The notes under the pieces were generated by a model. That model saw nothing but the letters and a program-made list of their open reading frames with translations. It was not told the origin of the DNA and made no database searches. Below, piece by piece: positions 42,999 through 53,160 of a stretch of DNA of 64,000 nucleotides; position 1 is the first letter of the stretch; every line of letters starts with the position of its first letter. Source of the stretch: Orientallactaga sibirica (lineage: Eukaryota > Chordata > Mammalia > Rodentia > Dipodidae). The position numbers and the translations under genes are program-made. Where the stretch lies: positions 4,141,501-4,205,500 of the forward strand of contig JAEOAD010000888.1 in NCBI GenBank assembly GCA_036365145.1. The letters are read 5' to 3'.

Positions 42999-43225
42999 AG
43001 GGGTCATTGTGTACCTTATATAGGTTATCAGTTTTAAAAAGCATATATATTTTGTTCTGTGTAAAAGACTTCAGCAAAGTTCATTTGTTTATGGTCATTT
43101 AGAAGATACTGTAAGTTGTGGTATTTCAGAGTTATCAAGTGTTATTTAATGTCATTTCAAACTTTCTGGGTGTTTAATGTTATGATGGTTTAAATACTGT
43201 ATAAATAGAATAGTAATTAAAAAAA

Positions 43226-43735
43226 CTTTTAAAAATATTATTTTGTTTTGTTTATTTTGAGGTAGGTTTTTTTCTTTTTTCTTTTTGGTTTTTCAAGGTA
43301 GGATCCCACTCTGGCCCAGGCTGACCTGGAATTCACTATGTAGTCTCAAGCTGGCCTCGAACTCACAGCGATCCTCCTACCTCTGCCTCCCGAGTGCTGG
43401 GATTAAAAGCATGTGCCACCACGCCCAGCTTAAAAAATATTTAAAAAATAAAAATAAAGAAATAGGGCTGGAGAGATGGCTTAGAGGTTAAAGCGTTTGC
43501 ATGTGAAGCTGAAGGACCCAGGTTCGATTCTCCAGGACCCATGTAAGCCAGATGCACAAGGTGGCACATACATCTGTAGTTCGTTTACAGTGGCCAAATG
43601 CCCTGGAGTGCCCATTCTCTCCCTCTCTCTCTCTCTGTGTATCTACCTCTTTCTCTTTCTATGAAATAAAGTTAATAAAAAAATTTTTTTAAAAATAAAG
43701 AAAGAATTAAAAAATAAAAAAAATTTAAAAAATAA
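43226..43735. repeat. Reverse B1, tRNA SINE and A-rich tail
   Basis: A reverse B1 lies at about 43275-43435 and a well-kept plus tRNA SINE at about 43466-43680, with a CT-repeat tail. A long A/T-rich stretch runs to about 43735. Confidence 0.75.
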
Positions 43736-43769
43736 CATAGCAAAGGGAACTTAGGTGGGAAAGTCTAAA

Positions 43770-44045
43770 GGTAGCTAGGGTCAGTATACAGACATAATTG
43801 CTGTTACCTTTCTTGGTGAGCCATCCATATGAACCTGGGCAGGCAGACTTTGTAAGCAAGTGAAGAGGTACACAATTTGAAGTCCACATTTTCTCCAAGG
43901 AGGTAGTGCAGATGTTTGAGATGTTTGAGAGTGCCTGTTTTTTCACATTATAAACTAATATAATCATACCATTTCTGTTTTATAACCTCGATGGTTAAAA
44001 TGGCATTTCATGGTTGTTTTTATTTGCATTCTGAAGCTTGTATCA
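43770..44045 (+). mobile_element. Old L1-like 3' fragment, copy A of an inverted pair
   Basis: The segment from gggcaggcagactttgtaag to atttgcattctgaagctt matches, in reverse complement, the sequence at 48338-48838. The shared block ttaaaatggcatttcatggt is nearly exact. The wording resembles old L1 3' UTR sequence, but the subfamily is not assigned. Orientation is arbitrary. Confidence 0.6.
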
Positions 44046-45390
44046 TAAATAAACATCTGTAAGCAGAAATTGAAAACTAACATGGGAGGGATGAAATCCT
44101 AGGAAAGAATCATGCTTCCTTGAAGTGACTGACATCTCCTGAGGTGACTTGGATGAGTGAAATGTACCAATACCCATTCCAAATACCTGACTCGTCAAGA
44201 AAAGATATGAACTCAACTGGAATTCTAAACTAGACCATTGTGATGTGATGATTAACACTGACTGTCACCTTGACAGGATCCAGAATCACCTAGGACACAA
44301 ACTCCTGAGCATGTCTGGGAGGGAGTTTCTAGATTAGGTGAGTTAAAGTGGGAAGACCTATCCCTAACTGTGGGCAGCACCAACCCAATGGTACAAGCGA
44401 GAGGACCACTAGCTTCCTCAGTGCAGATCGAATGTGGCAACTGCTTCGCGCTCCTACTGCCAGGCCTTCTACCATGATGGGCTGTACCTTCAAACTGTGA
44501 GTCAAAAATAAACCTTTCTAGCTGGGCGTTGTGGCACACGCCTTTAATCCCAGCACTTGAGAGGTAAAGGTAGGATTGCTGTGTGTTCAAGGATACCCTG
44601 AGACTACATAGTGAATTCCAGGTCAGCCTGAGCTAGAATGAAACCCTACCTTAACAAACAAACAAACAAACAAACACTATAATAAATAGGGCTGGAGATA
44701 TGGCTTAGTGGTTAGCCTAAGAATGTTTGTTCAAATCTCCATGTCCTACATACAGCCAGACATAAAAGTGACACAAGCACACGATGTCACACATGCACAC
44801 AAGGTGGCGCATGCATCTGGAGTTTGTTCACAGTGGCTGAAAAGGCCCTGGCATGCCCATTCTCTCTCTGCCTCTTCTCTTCCTCTCTCTCAAAAAAAAA
44901 AAAAAAACTATAATAAATACTTGCTGGGCGTGGTGGCACATGCCTTTAATCTTATCACTCAGGAGGCAGAGGTGGGAGGATCACCACAAGTTTTAGGCCA
45001 CCCTGAGACTACAGAGTGAATTCCAGGTCAGCCTGAGTTAGAGTGAGACACTATCTCAAAAAAAAAAAAAAAAAAAAATTAAAAAATCAAAAAATAAATC
45101 TTCCTTCCTCAAGTTGCTCATGTCAGTTATTTTGTTACAGCAAGGAGGGAAGTTACCAAACAACCATCAAAAAATTTATGACCACAGTAGGGAAAGAGCA
45201 AGGCGTGAAATCCTGCAGGACTGCATTACCTTGCAGTTTACATTAGCAGGTTCCTTGGCCAAGCCACTTTGCACATCACTGAACTTCGTTTTCTTCAATG
45301 TAAAATAAGGGCAATGATAGCCACTTTTCAGGGGCTAGTACTGTAGCTTTGTAGCAGGGTGCTTGCCTATTATGCAAGGAAAACTCTGAG
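44046..45390. repeat. Mixed unique sequence and SINEs
   Basis: About 44046-44515 looks unique or an old repeat. A B1 lies at about 44520-44665, a tRNA SINE at about 44688-44905 and a B1 at about 44925-45080 with a long A run. About 45090-45390 shows no clear feature. No credible coding exon was seen. Confidence 0.6.
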
Positions 45391-45393
45391 TTC

Positions 45394-45500
45394 AAGGAAG
45401 GAAGGAAGGGAGGGAGGGAGGGAGGGAGGGAGGGAGGGAGGAAGGAAGGAAGGAAGGAAGGAAGGAAGGAAGGAAGGAAGGAGGAAGGAAAGGATGGAAG
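45394..45500 (+). repeat. (GGAA/GGGA)n microsatellite
   Basis: A pure purine tract of gaag and ggga tetramers of about 105 bp. The repeat-encoded open frame (Glu/Gly/Arg) across it is not a gene. Confidence 0.9.
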
Positions 45501-45599
45501 AAGTAAGAAAGGAAGTACTCAGGAGGTTAAGGCAGGAGGATCATGACTTCAAAGCCAGCCTGGACTTTATAGAGTTCTAGACCAGTCTGGTCTACATAG

Positions 45600-46625
45600 T
45601 AAGACCCTGTCTGGAAAAAAAAAAAAAAGGTGGGGACAGGCGTGGTGGTGCATGCCCTTAATCCCAGCACTTGGGAAGCAGAGATAGGAGCATCCAGGCC
45701 ACCCTGAGACTACATAGTAAATTCCAGGTCAGCCTGGATTAGAGTGAAACCCTACCTCGAAAAAAAAAATCCCAGCACTCGGGAGGCAGAGGTAGGAGGA
45801 TTGATGTGAGTTCAAGGCCAGCCTGGGACTACAGAGTTCCAGGTCAGCCTGAACTAAAGTGAGATCCTACCTTGAAAAAAAAAAAAAAAAAAAAAAAAAA
45901 GTAGAGAGAGAAAAGGGGAAAGAAAGAAAAGGAAAAATAAGGCAGACTTGCTCCAAACCTGGTGGGCAGATTTCAAGATTACCCACTTATAAAATGTACA
46001 AAACCTTCTTACCAGTTGGTGACTTTTAGGACCCACGGCTTTCATTCTTTGTGAAAGGGTGCTAGATGAGGCAAGAAGGAGGGGGTGAGTAGTTAGTAAC
46101 CTCAAAGGCCAAAAAGATACAAGTGATGTGGAATTGGAGTCCTGGGAGAGGTTAGAAGTCTGTAAAAATGCAGGAGACTGCTGGGATGATGGCGCACACC
46201 TTTAATCCCAGCACTGGGAAGGCAGAGGTAGAAGGATTGCCTGTGAGTTCAAGGCCACCCTGAGACTACATAGTGAATTCCAGGTCAGCCTGGACTAGAG
46301 TGAGACCCTACCTCAAAAAAAAAAAAAAGAGAGAGAGAGAGAGATGGCTTAGTGGTTAAGGTACTTGCCTGCAAAGCCAAAGGATCCTGGTTTGACTCTC
46401 CATGACCTATGTAAGCCAGATGCACAAGGTGGCACATGCATCTGGAGTTTGAGTTCGTTTGCAGTGGCTGGAGGCCCTGGCACGTCCATTCTTTCTCTCT
46501 CTCTCGCTCGCTCTCTCTTGCTCTGCCTCATTCTCTCTCTCAAATAAATAAATTAAAAAATATTAAACTGGGTGAGGTGGGGCACACTTTTAATCCCAGC
46601 ACTTGGCTGGGATTAAATTTTATAC

Positions 46626-46680
<55 letters not shown>

Positions 46681-47160
46681 CAAGCTCAGTGTGGTGGTAC
46701 AAGCAGCTCTCTGGAAGCTGAGGCAGGATTATGAATTTCAGGCCAGCCTGGGATACATAGTGAAAAGTTGTCTCAGAAAGGCAGGGGGAGGTTTGGGAGA
46801 CAGCTCAGTCAGTAAAGTGCTTGCCTTGCAAGCTTAAGGATCTGAGTTCAGTTCCGAGGACCCATGAAAAAATGCCAGGTTTGAGCTAGAGAGATAGCTT
46901 AGCAGTTAAGACACTTGGCTGCAAAGCCTAAGGACCTAGGTTTGATTCCCCAGTACCCATGTAAGCCAGAGGCACATGGTGGTGCATGTGCCTGGAGTTC
47001 CTTTGTAGAGGCTAGAGGTTGTGCTGTGCCCACCTCTCTCTGTCTGTCTCTCTCTCACAAATACCAGATTTAGTGAGTACATCTGTAATCCCACTACTGA
47101 GGAGGTAGAGACAGGTGAACCCTCACTGGTGAGCTCCAGGCCAAAGAGACCCTGTTTCAA
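45600..47160. repeat. B1 and tRNA-SINE cluster with an (AT)n tract
   Basis: B1 copies lie at about 45635-45770, 45770-45895 and 46170-46328. A tRNA SINE lies at about 46340-46560, a truncated B1-like piece at 46570-46620, and (TA)n at 46628-46677. A diverged B1-like piece spans about 46685-46780 and a second tRNA SINE about 46875-47065. About 45905-46165 looks unique. Confidence 0.7.
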
Positions 47161-47164
47161 AGGA

Positions 47165-47690
47165 GGTGACACCTGCAGCTAGCAGGAGGGTTCTTCTCTG
47201 ACACAAAGAATTATGGGATGGGAACACAGGTGTAGTAAGATGGAAGTAGAGTTTATTGATATAAAAGCTTCCTTGGACATCCCTATGTCCCCACCATGGA
47301 CCACAGGAAAAAATTGAGCTTTTATTCCTTTCATGTTCCTCCCATTCTCCACCCACCCTCCTCCTTGGATTGGACTTCAGGAGTGTAGGTTCTGTTCTGG
47401 ATCCCTGCTTGGTCCTTGTCCTACCATCGTCCACGAGGGGGAAGTCTGGATGTAATGTTATCTTGGGGGAAATGAAAACCATGCCAGAGAGACCTGAGTG
47501 CTGGGGTCCTAGTGTCATTTTGCCCTCCCAGGGTACTAACCAACCTGGATCCCCCAAAACTCTGGAGCCATTAGTCTCAGAGGCTGAGGGAATTTCTGAG
47601 GATGACATCTGAGGTTGTCCTTTAACCTCCACATGCATGTGCACACACATCAATCACTTCAAGAAAATGTAATTCTTTCTTAGGATTTCA
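47165..47690. other. Unassigned low-repeat segment
   Basis: About 525 bases with no SINE. Open frames exist on both strands, but I recognise no product. It could be an old LTR or other decayed repeat, or unique sequence. Confidence 0.3.
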
Positions 47691-47719
47691 TCTCTCATGT
47701 TAGTTTTCAATTTCTGCAG

Positions 47720-47722
47720 GTA

Positions 47723-47753
<31 letters not shown>

Positions 47754-48322
47754 GAGAGAGACAGAGAGAGAGACAGAGAGAGGGGGAGAGGGAGACAGAG
47801 ATGGGCAGGCCAGCAGCCTCTCAGCTGCTGTGAACGAAATCTAGATGCGTGCTCCCCCTTGTGGACAAGTGTGGCATTGCTCCCTTTGCATCTGGCTAAA
47901 CGTGGGACCTGGAGACTGGAACCGCTGGAGACTGGAACCAGCATTATTAGGCTTAGGAGGCAGGCGCCTTAACCGCTAAACCATCTCTCCGGCCCCAGAT
48001 GTATGTATGTATGTATGTATGTATGTATGTATGTATGTATGTATGTATGTATGTATGTATGTATGTATGTATGTATTTTTGGAGAGAGACACAGAGACAG
48101 AGAGAAAGGGAGAGGAAGACAGGTAGAGATGGTTGCGCCAGCAGCGTCTCAGCTGCTGTGAACGAAATCCAGATGTGTGCGCCCCCTTGTGGTCAAGTGC
48201 GGCATTGCGCCCTTGCGTCACTTTGCATCTGGCTAAACGTGGGACCGCTGGGATTGAAACCAGTGTTCTTAGGCTTAGGAGGCAGGCGCCTTAACCGCTA
48301 AGCCATCTCTCCAGCCCAGATG
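47720..48322 (-). repeat. Two long-type tRNA SINEs flanking an (ATGT)n tract
   Basis: Reverse SINE copies lie at about 47755-47996 and 48080-48318. Each reads from a GA-rich head to ccatctctccagccc, and both include the tttagccagatgcaaagtga-type body in reverse. A GTAT microsatellite spans 48001-48076, and (TA)n lies at about 47721-47740. After each SINE comes agatgtat, so the microsatellite may have grown from the target site or tail of the second insertion. Confidence 0.8.
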
Positions 48323-48337
48323 TATATTTTAAATACA

Positions 48338-48769
48338 AGCTTCATGATGCAAATAAAAATAACCATGAAATGCCATTTTAACCTTTGAGATTATCAAATA
48401 TAATTTAGGTTTGATTATATTAGTATATAATTTGAAAACCCAGGAACTCTCAATCATTAGTAAGAGTGTACATCTGCACTGCTTCCTTGGAGGAAAATGT
48501 GAACTTCAAAATGTCCACCTCGCCAGGAGTGGTGGCACACGCCTTAAATCCCAGTAGTCAGGAAGGTGGAGGCCAGAGAATCACGGCAATCCTCGGCTAC
48601 ATATCTTGGGTTACGTGAGACCCTGTGTCAAAATGAAAGAGAGACAGGAAAGTCTCTGGAGAGGTTTAATAACTGCTTAGGAGGATCACTGTGAGTTAGA
48701 GGCCACCCTGAGAATACAGAGTGAATGCCAGGTCAGCCTGGGCTAGAGTGAGACCCTACCTCGAAAAAG

Positions 48770-48804
<35 letters not shown>

Positions 48805-48838
48805 ACCTCTTCACTTGCTTACAAAGTCTCTCTGCCCA
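48338..48838 (-). mobile_element. Old L1-like fragment, copy B, split by a retroposon
   Basis: This is the inverted partner of 43770-44045. The two halves, about 48338-48521 and 48801-48838, are separated by a composite B1-type insertion. The order of the match is preserved across the break. Confidence 0.65.
48522..48800 (+). mobile_element. Chimeric B1 retroposon with a non-B1 internal segment
   Basis: It is flanked by an exact 9-bp duplication, gtccacctc, at 48513-48521 and 48801-48809. The insert starts with a B1-like left part (to about 48632). It continues with about 50 bp that is not B1 (gagacaggaaagtctctgg...taactgctta), then switches to the right part of a standard B1 from ggaggatcactgtgag. 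It ends in a poly(A) run of more than 30. The left part and non-B1 segment also occur at about 50165-50322. Confidence 0.7.
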
Positions 48839-48889
48839 GGTTGGACTTACCCAGTACTCAACTGGGAAATTGAACCTGCCATCAGGGCT

Positions 48890-49598
48890 TTACAAACAAG
48901 TGCCTTTAACTGCTGAGTCATCTCTCTAGCCCTGATTATGGCAGTTTCAATATTTTTATTTATTTGAGAGGCCAAAAGAGACAATGAGGGAGTAAGCACA
49001 CACCAGGACCTCCTGCTACTGCAAATGAACTCCAGATGGATATGCCACTTTGTGCATCTGGCTTCATGTGGGTACTAGAGAATCCAACCCTGGGCCAGTG
49101 GGCTTTGCAAGTGAGTGCCTTTAACTATTGAGCCATTTCTCTAGCCCCCATTATGGCTTTTTTTTTTTTTTTTTTTTTAGTTTTTCCAGGTAGGGTCTCA
49201 CTTTAGCTCAGGCTGACCTGGAATTCACTCTGTAGTCTCAGGGTGGCCTTGAACTCATGGTGATCCTCCTACTTCTGCCTCCCGAGTGCTGGGATTTAAA
49301 GGCATGCACCACCACGCCCAGCTTATGGCATTTTCTTTATTTCTTTTATTTTTATTTATTTGACATGTAGAGAAAGGGAAATACAGAGGGAGATTTGTCA
49401 TGCCAGGGCCTCTAGCCATTGCAAACAAACTCCAGATGCATGTGCATCTGGCTTACGTGGGTCCTGGGTAATTGTCCCTAGGTCCTTTGGTTTTGCAGGC
49501 AAGCGCCTTAACCACTAAGCCATCTCTCCAGCCCCATTAAGGCATTTTCTTTTCTTTTCTTTTCTTTTCTTTTCTTTCTTTCTTTTCTTTCCCTCTTT

Positions 49599-49650
<52 letters not shown>

Positions 49651-50030
49651 TCCTTCCTTCTTTCTTTCTCTCTTTCTTTCTGGTTTTTCAAGGTAGGGTC
49701 TCACTCTGACCTGGAATTAACTATGTAGTCTCAGGGTGGCCTCGAACTCATGGTGATCCTCTTACCTCTGCTTCTAGAGTGCTGGGATTAAAGGCGTGTG
49801 CCACCACGCCCGGCTTTCTTTTCTTTTTTAATTATATCATTTTATTTGAGAGAGAGAGAAAGAGAGAATGGGGCACACCAGGGCCTCTAGACCACCTCTA
49901 GAACACCTAATGCATGCATCACCTTTGTGCATCTGGCTTTACCTGGGTACTGGGGAAATGAACCTGTGTCCTTAGGCTTTGTAGGCAAGCGCTGTAACCG
50001 CTGAGCCACCTGCCCAGCCCCCGCTGAATC
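48890..50030. repeat. Reverse SINE block with a (CTTT)n tract
   Basis: Reverse tRNA SINEs lie at about 48890-48935 (fragment), 48955-49150, 49350-49535 and 49840-50020. Reverse B1 copies lie at about 49170-49325 and 49680-49815. The CTTT-type microsatellite spans about 49548-49680 and adjoins the T-rich head of the second B1. Confidence 0.75.
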
Positions 50031-50164
50031 TGCTCCCCTTCATCTTCCTGCCTGACAAACGCTCCCACACTGCCACCCCGTTCCCTTGTGTCCTACCCCT
50101 CTCCCCGCACACCCTTTGACAGGCAGGTTGGCTTCCAGCTCCTCCAGGCATGATTGCATGGGAT

Positions 50165-50322
50165 GGGGTGCAGTGATGCATGCCTGTGTTCCCAGCACTC
50201 AGGAAGGCGGAGGCTGGAGAATCACCGCGATCCTCGGTACACATCTTGGGTTACGTGAGACCCTGTGTCAAAACGAAATAGAGACAGGAAAGCCCCGGGA
50301 GAGGTTCGATAACCACTTGGGG
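50165..50322 (+). repeat. B1-like segment, putative source of the 48.5 kb chimera
   Basis: A diverged B1-like left part is followed without a break by gagacaggaaagccccggga and more flanking sequence. It shares ttgggttacgtgagaccctg with 48.6 kb. It keeps CpGs (cgaaat, ccccggg, gttcgat) where the 48.5 kb copy has TpG or CpA. It runs into the CpG-rich patch. Confidence 0.6.
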
Positions 50323-50610
50323 AGCTTAGCGACACGGCTTCATCGGGGATCCAGGACCCGAGGCCCTAGAACCGAGAAGACCGGGCGCCGCCGGCGGGCG
50401 GGGGGTTACTCCCACCGAGACGCCGGCTCCTAGAGCGGCCGGGCGGAAGCCGCGCTTCCTGGGGCGGGTCTTGGATTCCCGCCGGGGCTGCGCGCTTGCG
50501 GAGGCCGGGGCTCCCTGGGCCGCCCCGGGCTGGCACCTCCGCGGAAGGGCCGGTCTGGCAAGGCTGCTCCGAGCCAGCTCTGTGCCCAGGTATTTATTGA
50601 GCCACGGACT
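50300..50610. promoter_or_regulatory. Isolated CpG-rich patch (orphan CpG island)
   Basis: About 300 bp with many CpGs and GC boxes (for example gggcgccgccggcgggcggg near 50384), in an AT- and SINE-rich gene desert. No known gene starts here. A candidate donor (ccagg/tattt) is not convincing. It could be an orphan promoter, an enhancer or the start of a non-coding RNA. Confidence 0.45.
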
Positions 50611-50634
50611 CCTTCCCTCGCCGTTCGCGTTGTG

Positions 50635-51545
50635 TTTTGTTTTGTTTTGTTTTTCCGAGGTAGGGTCTCCCTCTAGCCCAGGCTGACTTGGAATTCACTA
50701 TGCAGTTTCAGGGTGGCCTCGAACTCACAGCGATCTGACCTCTGCCTCCCAAGTACAGTTTTAGGAGAAAAGTGTTTTTTTGGTGGGGGGCGGAGAGGGG
50801 GTTGGGGAGCGAGGACGGGCTTGCTGAACCTCAAGATCCGCCTGCCTTCACAGAATGCATTCTTTCCTTCTCACTCAAACTGGAACCTCAGTTGCTCTTT
50901 TCACCTTTCACTGTCAGCTCTCACTCTAGAGTTCGTTTGCAGTGGCAGGAGGCCCCAACACACCTATTCTGTCTCTCTCCTTCCCTTGTTCTCTATTTGT
51001 CATACTTTCAGCCTCCATCTATTGACCCCACATCACACTGTGTCGCTGCAATGACTTGCAATCCTCGTTGTTTTTCATGTGCCACCTCATTCCAGAAGTC
51101 CCAAACCCTTGTACCATTGCCCGAGTTCGGATCCAAACCCCTAGGCTTGGCATTTAAGGTCATTTGAAATTTGGCACTCCTCACACTTCTTTTCTGACTT
51201 CTCTTGATTCCCTAAGCAGAGGCCATGATACAAGTGCCACTCAGAAATGGGTTTCAATTGGCCAGCAGATTTCTTTTTAAGTTTGAAGTAGAGAGTTTAT
51301 TAAAGCAATGCCAGTTTGTTTTGAAACACACTTGGCTGGTGTTCTTGCACTCAGCAGCTGAGGCTGCTCCCTTTAGACTGGTCTTTGTCCGTTTGCTGAA
51401 GGTTCTTTTTTTGAAGACAGTGTTTCCCTATACATACATTGGCCTTGAACTCACATACAGTTTAGTTTAGAGGCGCCTTTAAGCACCTCTGACTTGCATG
51501 TGCCTTTGGAATGAGTGCTGATTTTTTTCAGGAACCATTTTCTTT
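50635..51545. other. Reverse B1 then mostly unique sequence
   Basis: A reverse B1 lacking its right end spans about 50645-50755. From 50760 to 51540 there is little recognisable repeat and no credible gene. A short SINE-body-like match (agagttcgtttgcagtggc) occurs near 50928. Confidence 0.5.
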
Positions 51546-51550
51546 CTCTC

Positions 51551-51795
51551 TTCCTTCTTCTTCTTCTTCTTCTTCTTCTTCTTCTTCTTCTCCTTCTCCT
51601 TCTCCTTCTCCTTCTCCTTCTCCTTCTCCTTCTCCTTCTCCTTCTCCTTCTCCTTCTCCTTCTCCTTCTCTCTCCTTCTCCTCCTTCTCTCCTTCTCCTT
51701 CTCCTTCTCCTTCTCCTTCTCCTTCTCCTTCTCCTTCTCCTTCTCCTTCTCCTTCTCCTTCTCCTTCTCCTTCTCCTTCTCCTTCTTCTTCCTTT
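51551..51795 (+). repeat. (TTC)n followed by (TTCTCC)n polypyrimidine tract
   Basis: About 40 bp of TTC is followed by about 200 bp of TTCTCC hexamers, with one irregular patch near 51670-51697. It is pure pyrimidine on this strand. The poly-Leu, poly-Ser/Pro and Lys-Glu frames over it are repeat artefacts. Confidence 0.95.
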
Positions 51796-53160
51796 TTTTC
51801 ACACTAGCCCAGGCCAGTTTCAGGGTGGCCTTGAACTCATAGTAATTTGGGTGCCACCAGGCCCATTTTTTCTTCTTTGAAAGTTCACTCCTCGGGCTGG
51901 AGTGATTGCTCAATGACAGCCCAGGTTCGATTTCTCAGTACCCATCTAAATAAGTAAATATTTCTTTCTTTCTTTTTTTAAATTATTATTAAATTTTGTT
52001 GTTGTTGTTTTCCGAGGTAGGATCTCGCTGTAGCCTCCCGAGTGCTGGGATTAAAGGCGTGCGCCACCACACCCAGCCAGTTTTATTTATTTTAGACAGA
52101 ATGGCTAATATGGGTCCTGGGGAATCAAACCTGGGTCCTTTGACTTCACAGGCAAGTGCTTTAACTGCTAAGCTATCTCTCCAGCCCTATTTTTAGAAAG
52201 AGGCAGAGAGAGAAAGAGAGAGAGAGAATGGGCGCACCAGGGCCTCCAGCCACTGCAAACATAAGCACCTGGCTTATGTGGGTACTGGGGAATTGAGCCT
52301 TGAACTGGTGTCCTTAGGCTTCACAGGTAAGCATTTAACCGCTAAGCCATCTCTCCAGCCCTAAATGTCTATTTAGGGCTGGAGAGATGGCTTAGTGGTT
52401 AAGGCGCCTGCTTCCTAAACTGAAAAATGCCGGTTCCAATCTCCAGGTCCCACGTTTAGCCAGATGCAAAGTGACGCAAGGGTGCAATGCTGCACTTGAC
52501 CACAAGGGGGCACACGCATCTGGATTTCGTTTGCAGCAGCTGAGAGGCTGCTGGCACGCCCATCTCTGTCTTCCTCTTCCTCTCTCTCCGTCTCTCTCTC
52601 CAAAAAAAAAAAAAGACATTAATTATTTGAGAGAGGGAGAATATGGGTGTGCCAATGCCCCTAGCCACTGCAAACAAACTCCAGATGCATGCGCCAGTCA
52701 CCTTGTGCATCTAGCTTATGTGGGTACTAGGGAATCGAACGTGGGTCCTTAGGCTTAACAGGCAATTGCCTTATCTACTAAGCCATCTCTCCAGCCTAGT
52801 AAATAAATACTTTTAAAAAGTACACACCTGGGGCTGGAGAGCTGGGGCTTAGCTGTTAAGGCATTTGCCTGCAACGTACAAGGTGGCACATGCTTCTGGA
52901 GTTCATTTGCAGGGCTAGAGGCCCTGGCACGCTTACTTTCTCTCTCTCTCAAATAAATAAAATAAAATATTAAAAGCGTAAGGACTCTATGTTTGACTCT
53001 CCAGGTCCCACATAAGCCAGACTCACAGTGAGGCAAATGTGTAAAGTTGCACATGCATACAAGGGGGCACACTTGTCTGGAGTTCGATTGCAGTGGCTGG
53101 AGGCCCTAATGCACCATTTCTCTCTCTGAGTCTCACATAAAAAAAAAAGTACACACCTGG
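51796..53160. repeat. SINE-rich block
   Basis: A truncated B1 lies at about 51806-51870, a plus tRNA-SINE start at 51893, and a short reverse B1 at about 52008-52078. Reverse tRNA SINEs lie at about 52085-52190, 52195-52362 and 52620-52796. A long-type plus tRNA SINE lies at 52376-52614, and further plus tRNA SINE pieces at about 52831-52970 and 52978-53150. Confidence 0.75.

Larger units (their letters stand above)
41528..43225 (+). pseudogene. B3GALNT1P: Processed pseudogene of B3GALNT1 (globoside synthase), 5'-truncated
   Basis: The intact frame stretch FPPYCSGLGYIISRDLVSKIY and FEDVYVGICLDLLKVDIYI (about 41955-42110) is the C-terminal catalytic region of the beta-1,3-N-acetylgalactosaminyltransferase B3GALNT1. 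Upstream, TIMAFRWVTEFC and YVMKTDTDVF can be read across shifted frames (about 41592-41665). The copy starts inside the coding region. It has two early stops (TAA, then TGA just before QDFLD), a small deletion near 41575 and further frameshifts near 42120 and 42200. The ancestral end, ...NTT.HY then TAA, is at 42255-42257. About 0.95 kb of 3' UTR-like sequence follows, to an A-rich end near 43220. There are no introns, and a B1 and an LTR lie inside it. The parent family is clear; the exact source transcript was not aligned. Confidence 0.85.

Noticed and set aside
47123..47653. 176-codon minus-strand open frame
   Set aside because: There is no recognisable domain, and part of it overlaps repeat sequence near 47.1 kb. 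It was left as unassigned sequence.
48001..48076. CRISPR-like regular repeat
   Set aside because: It is a plain tetranucleotide microsatellite without spacers, in a mammalian genome.
51479..51913. Lys/Glu-rich and poly-Leu/Ser/Pro open frames
   Set aside because: They are translations of the TTC/TTCTCC microsatellite, not proteins.
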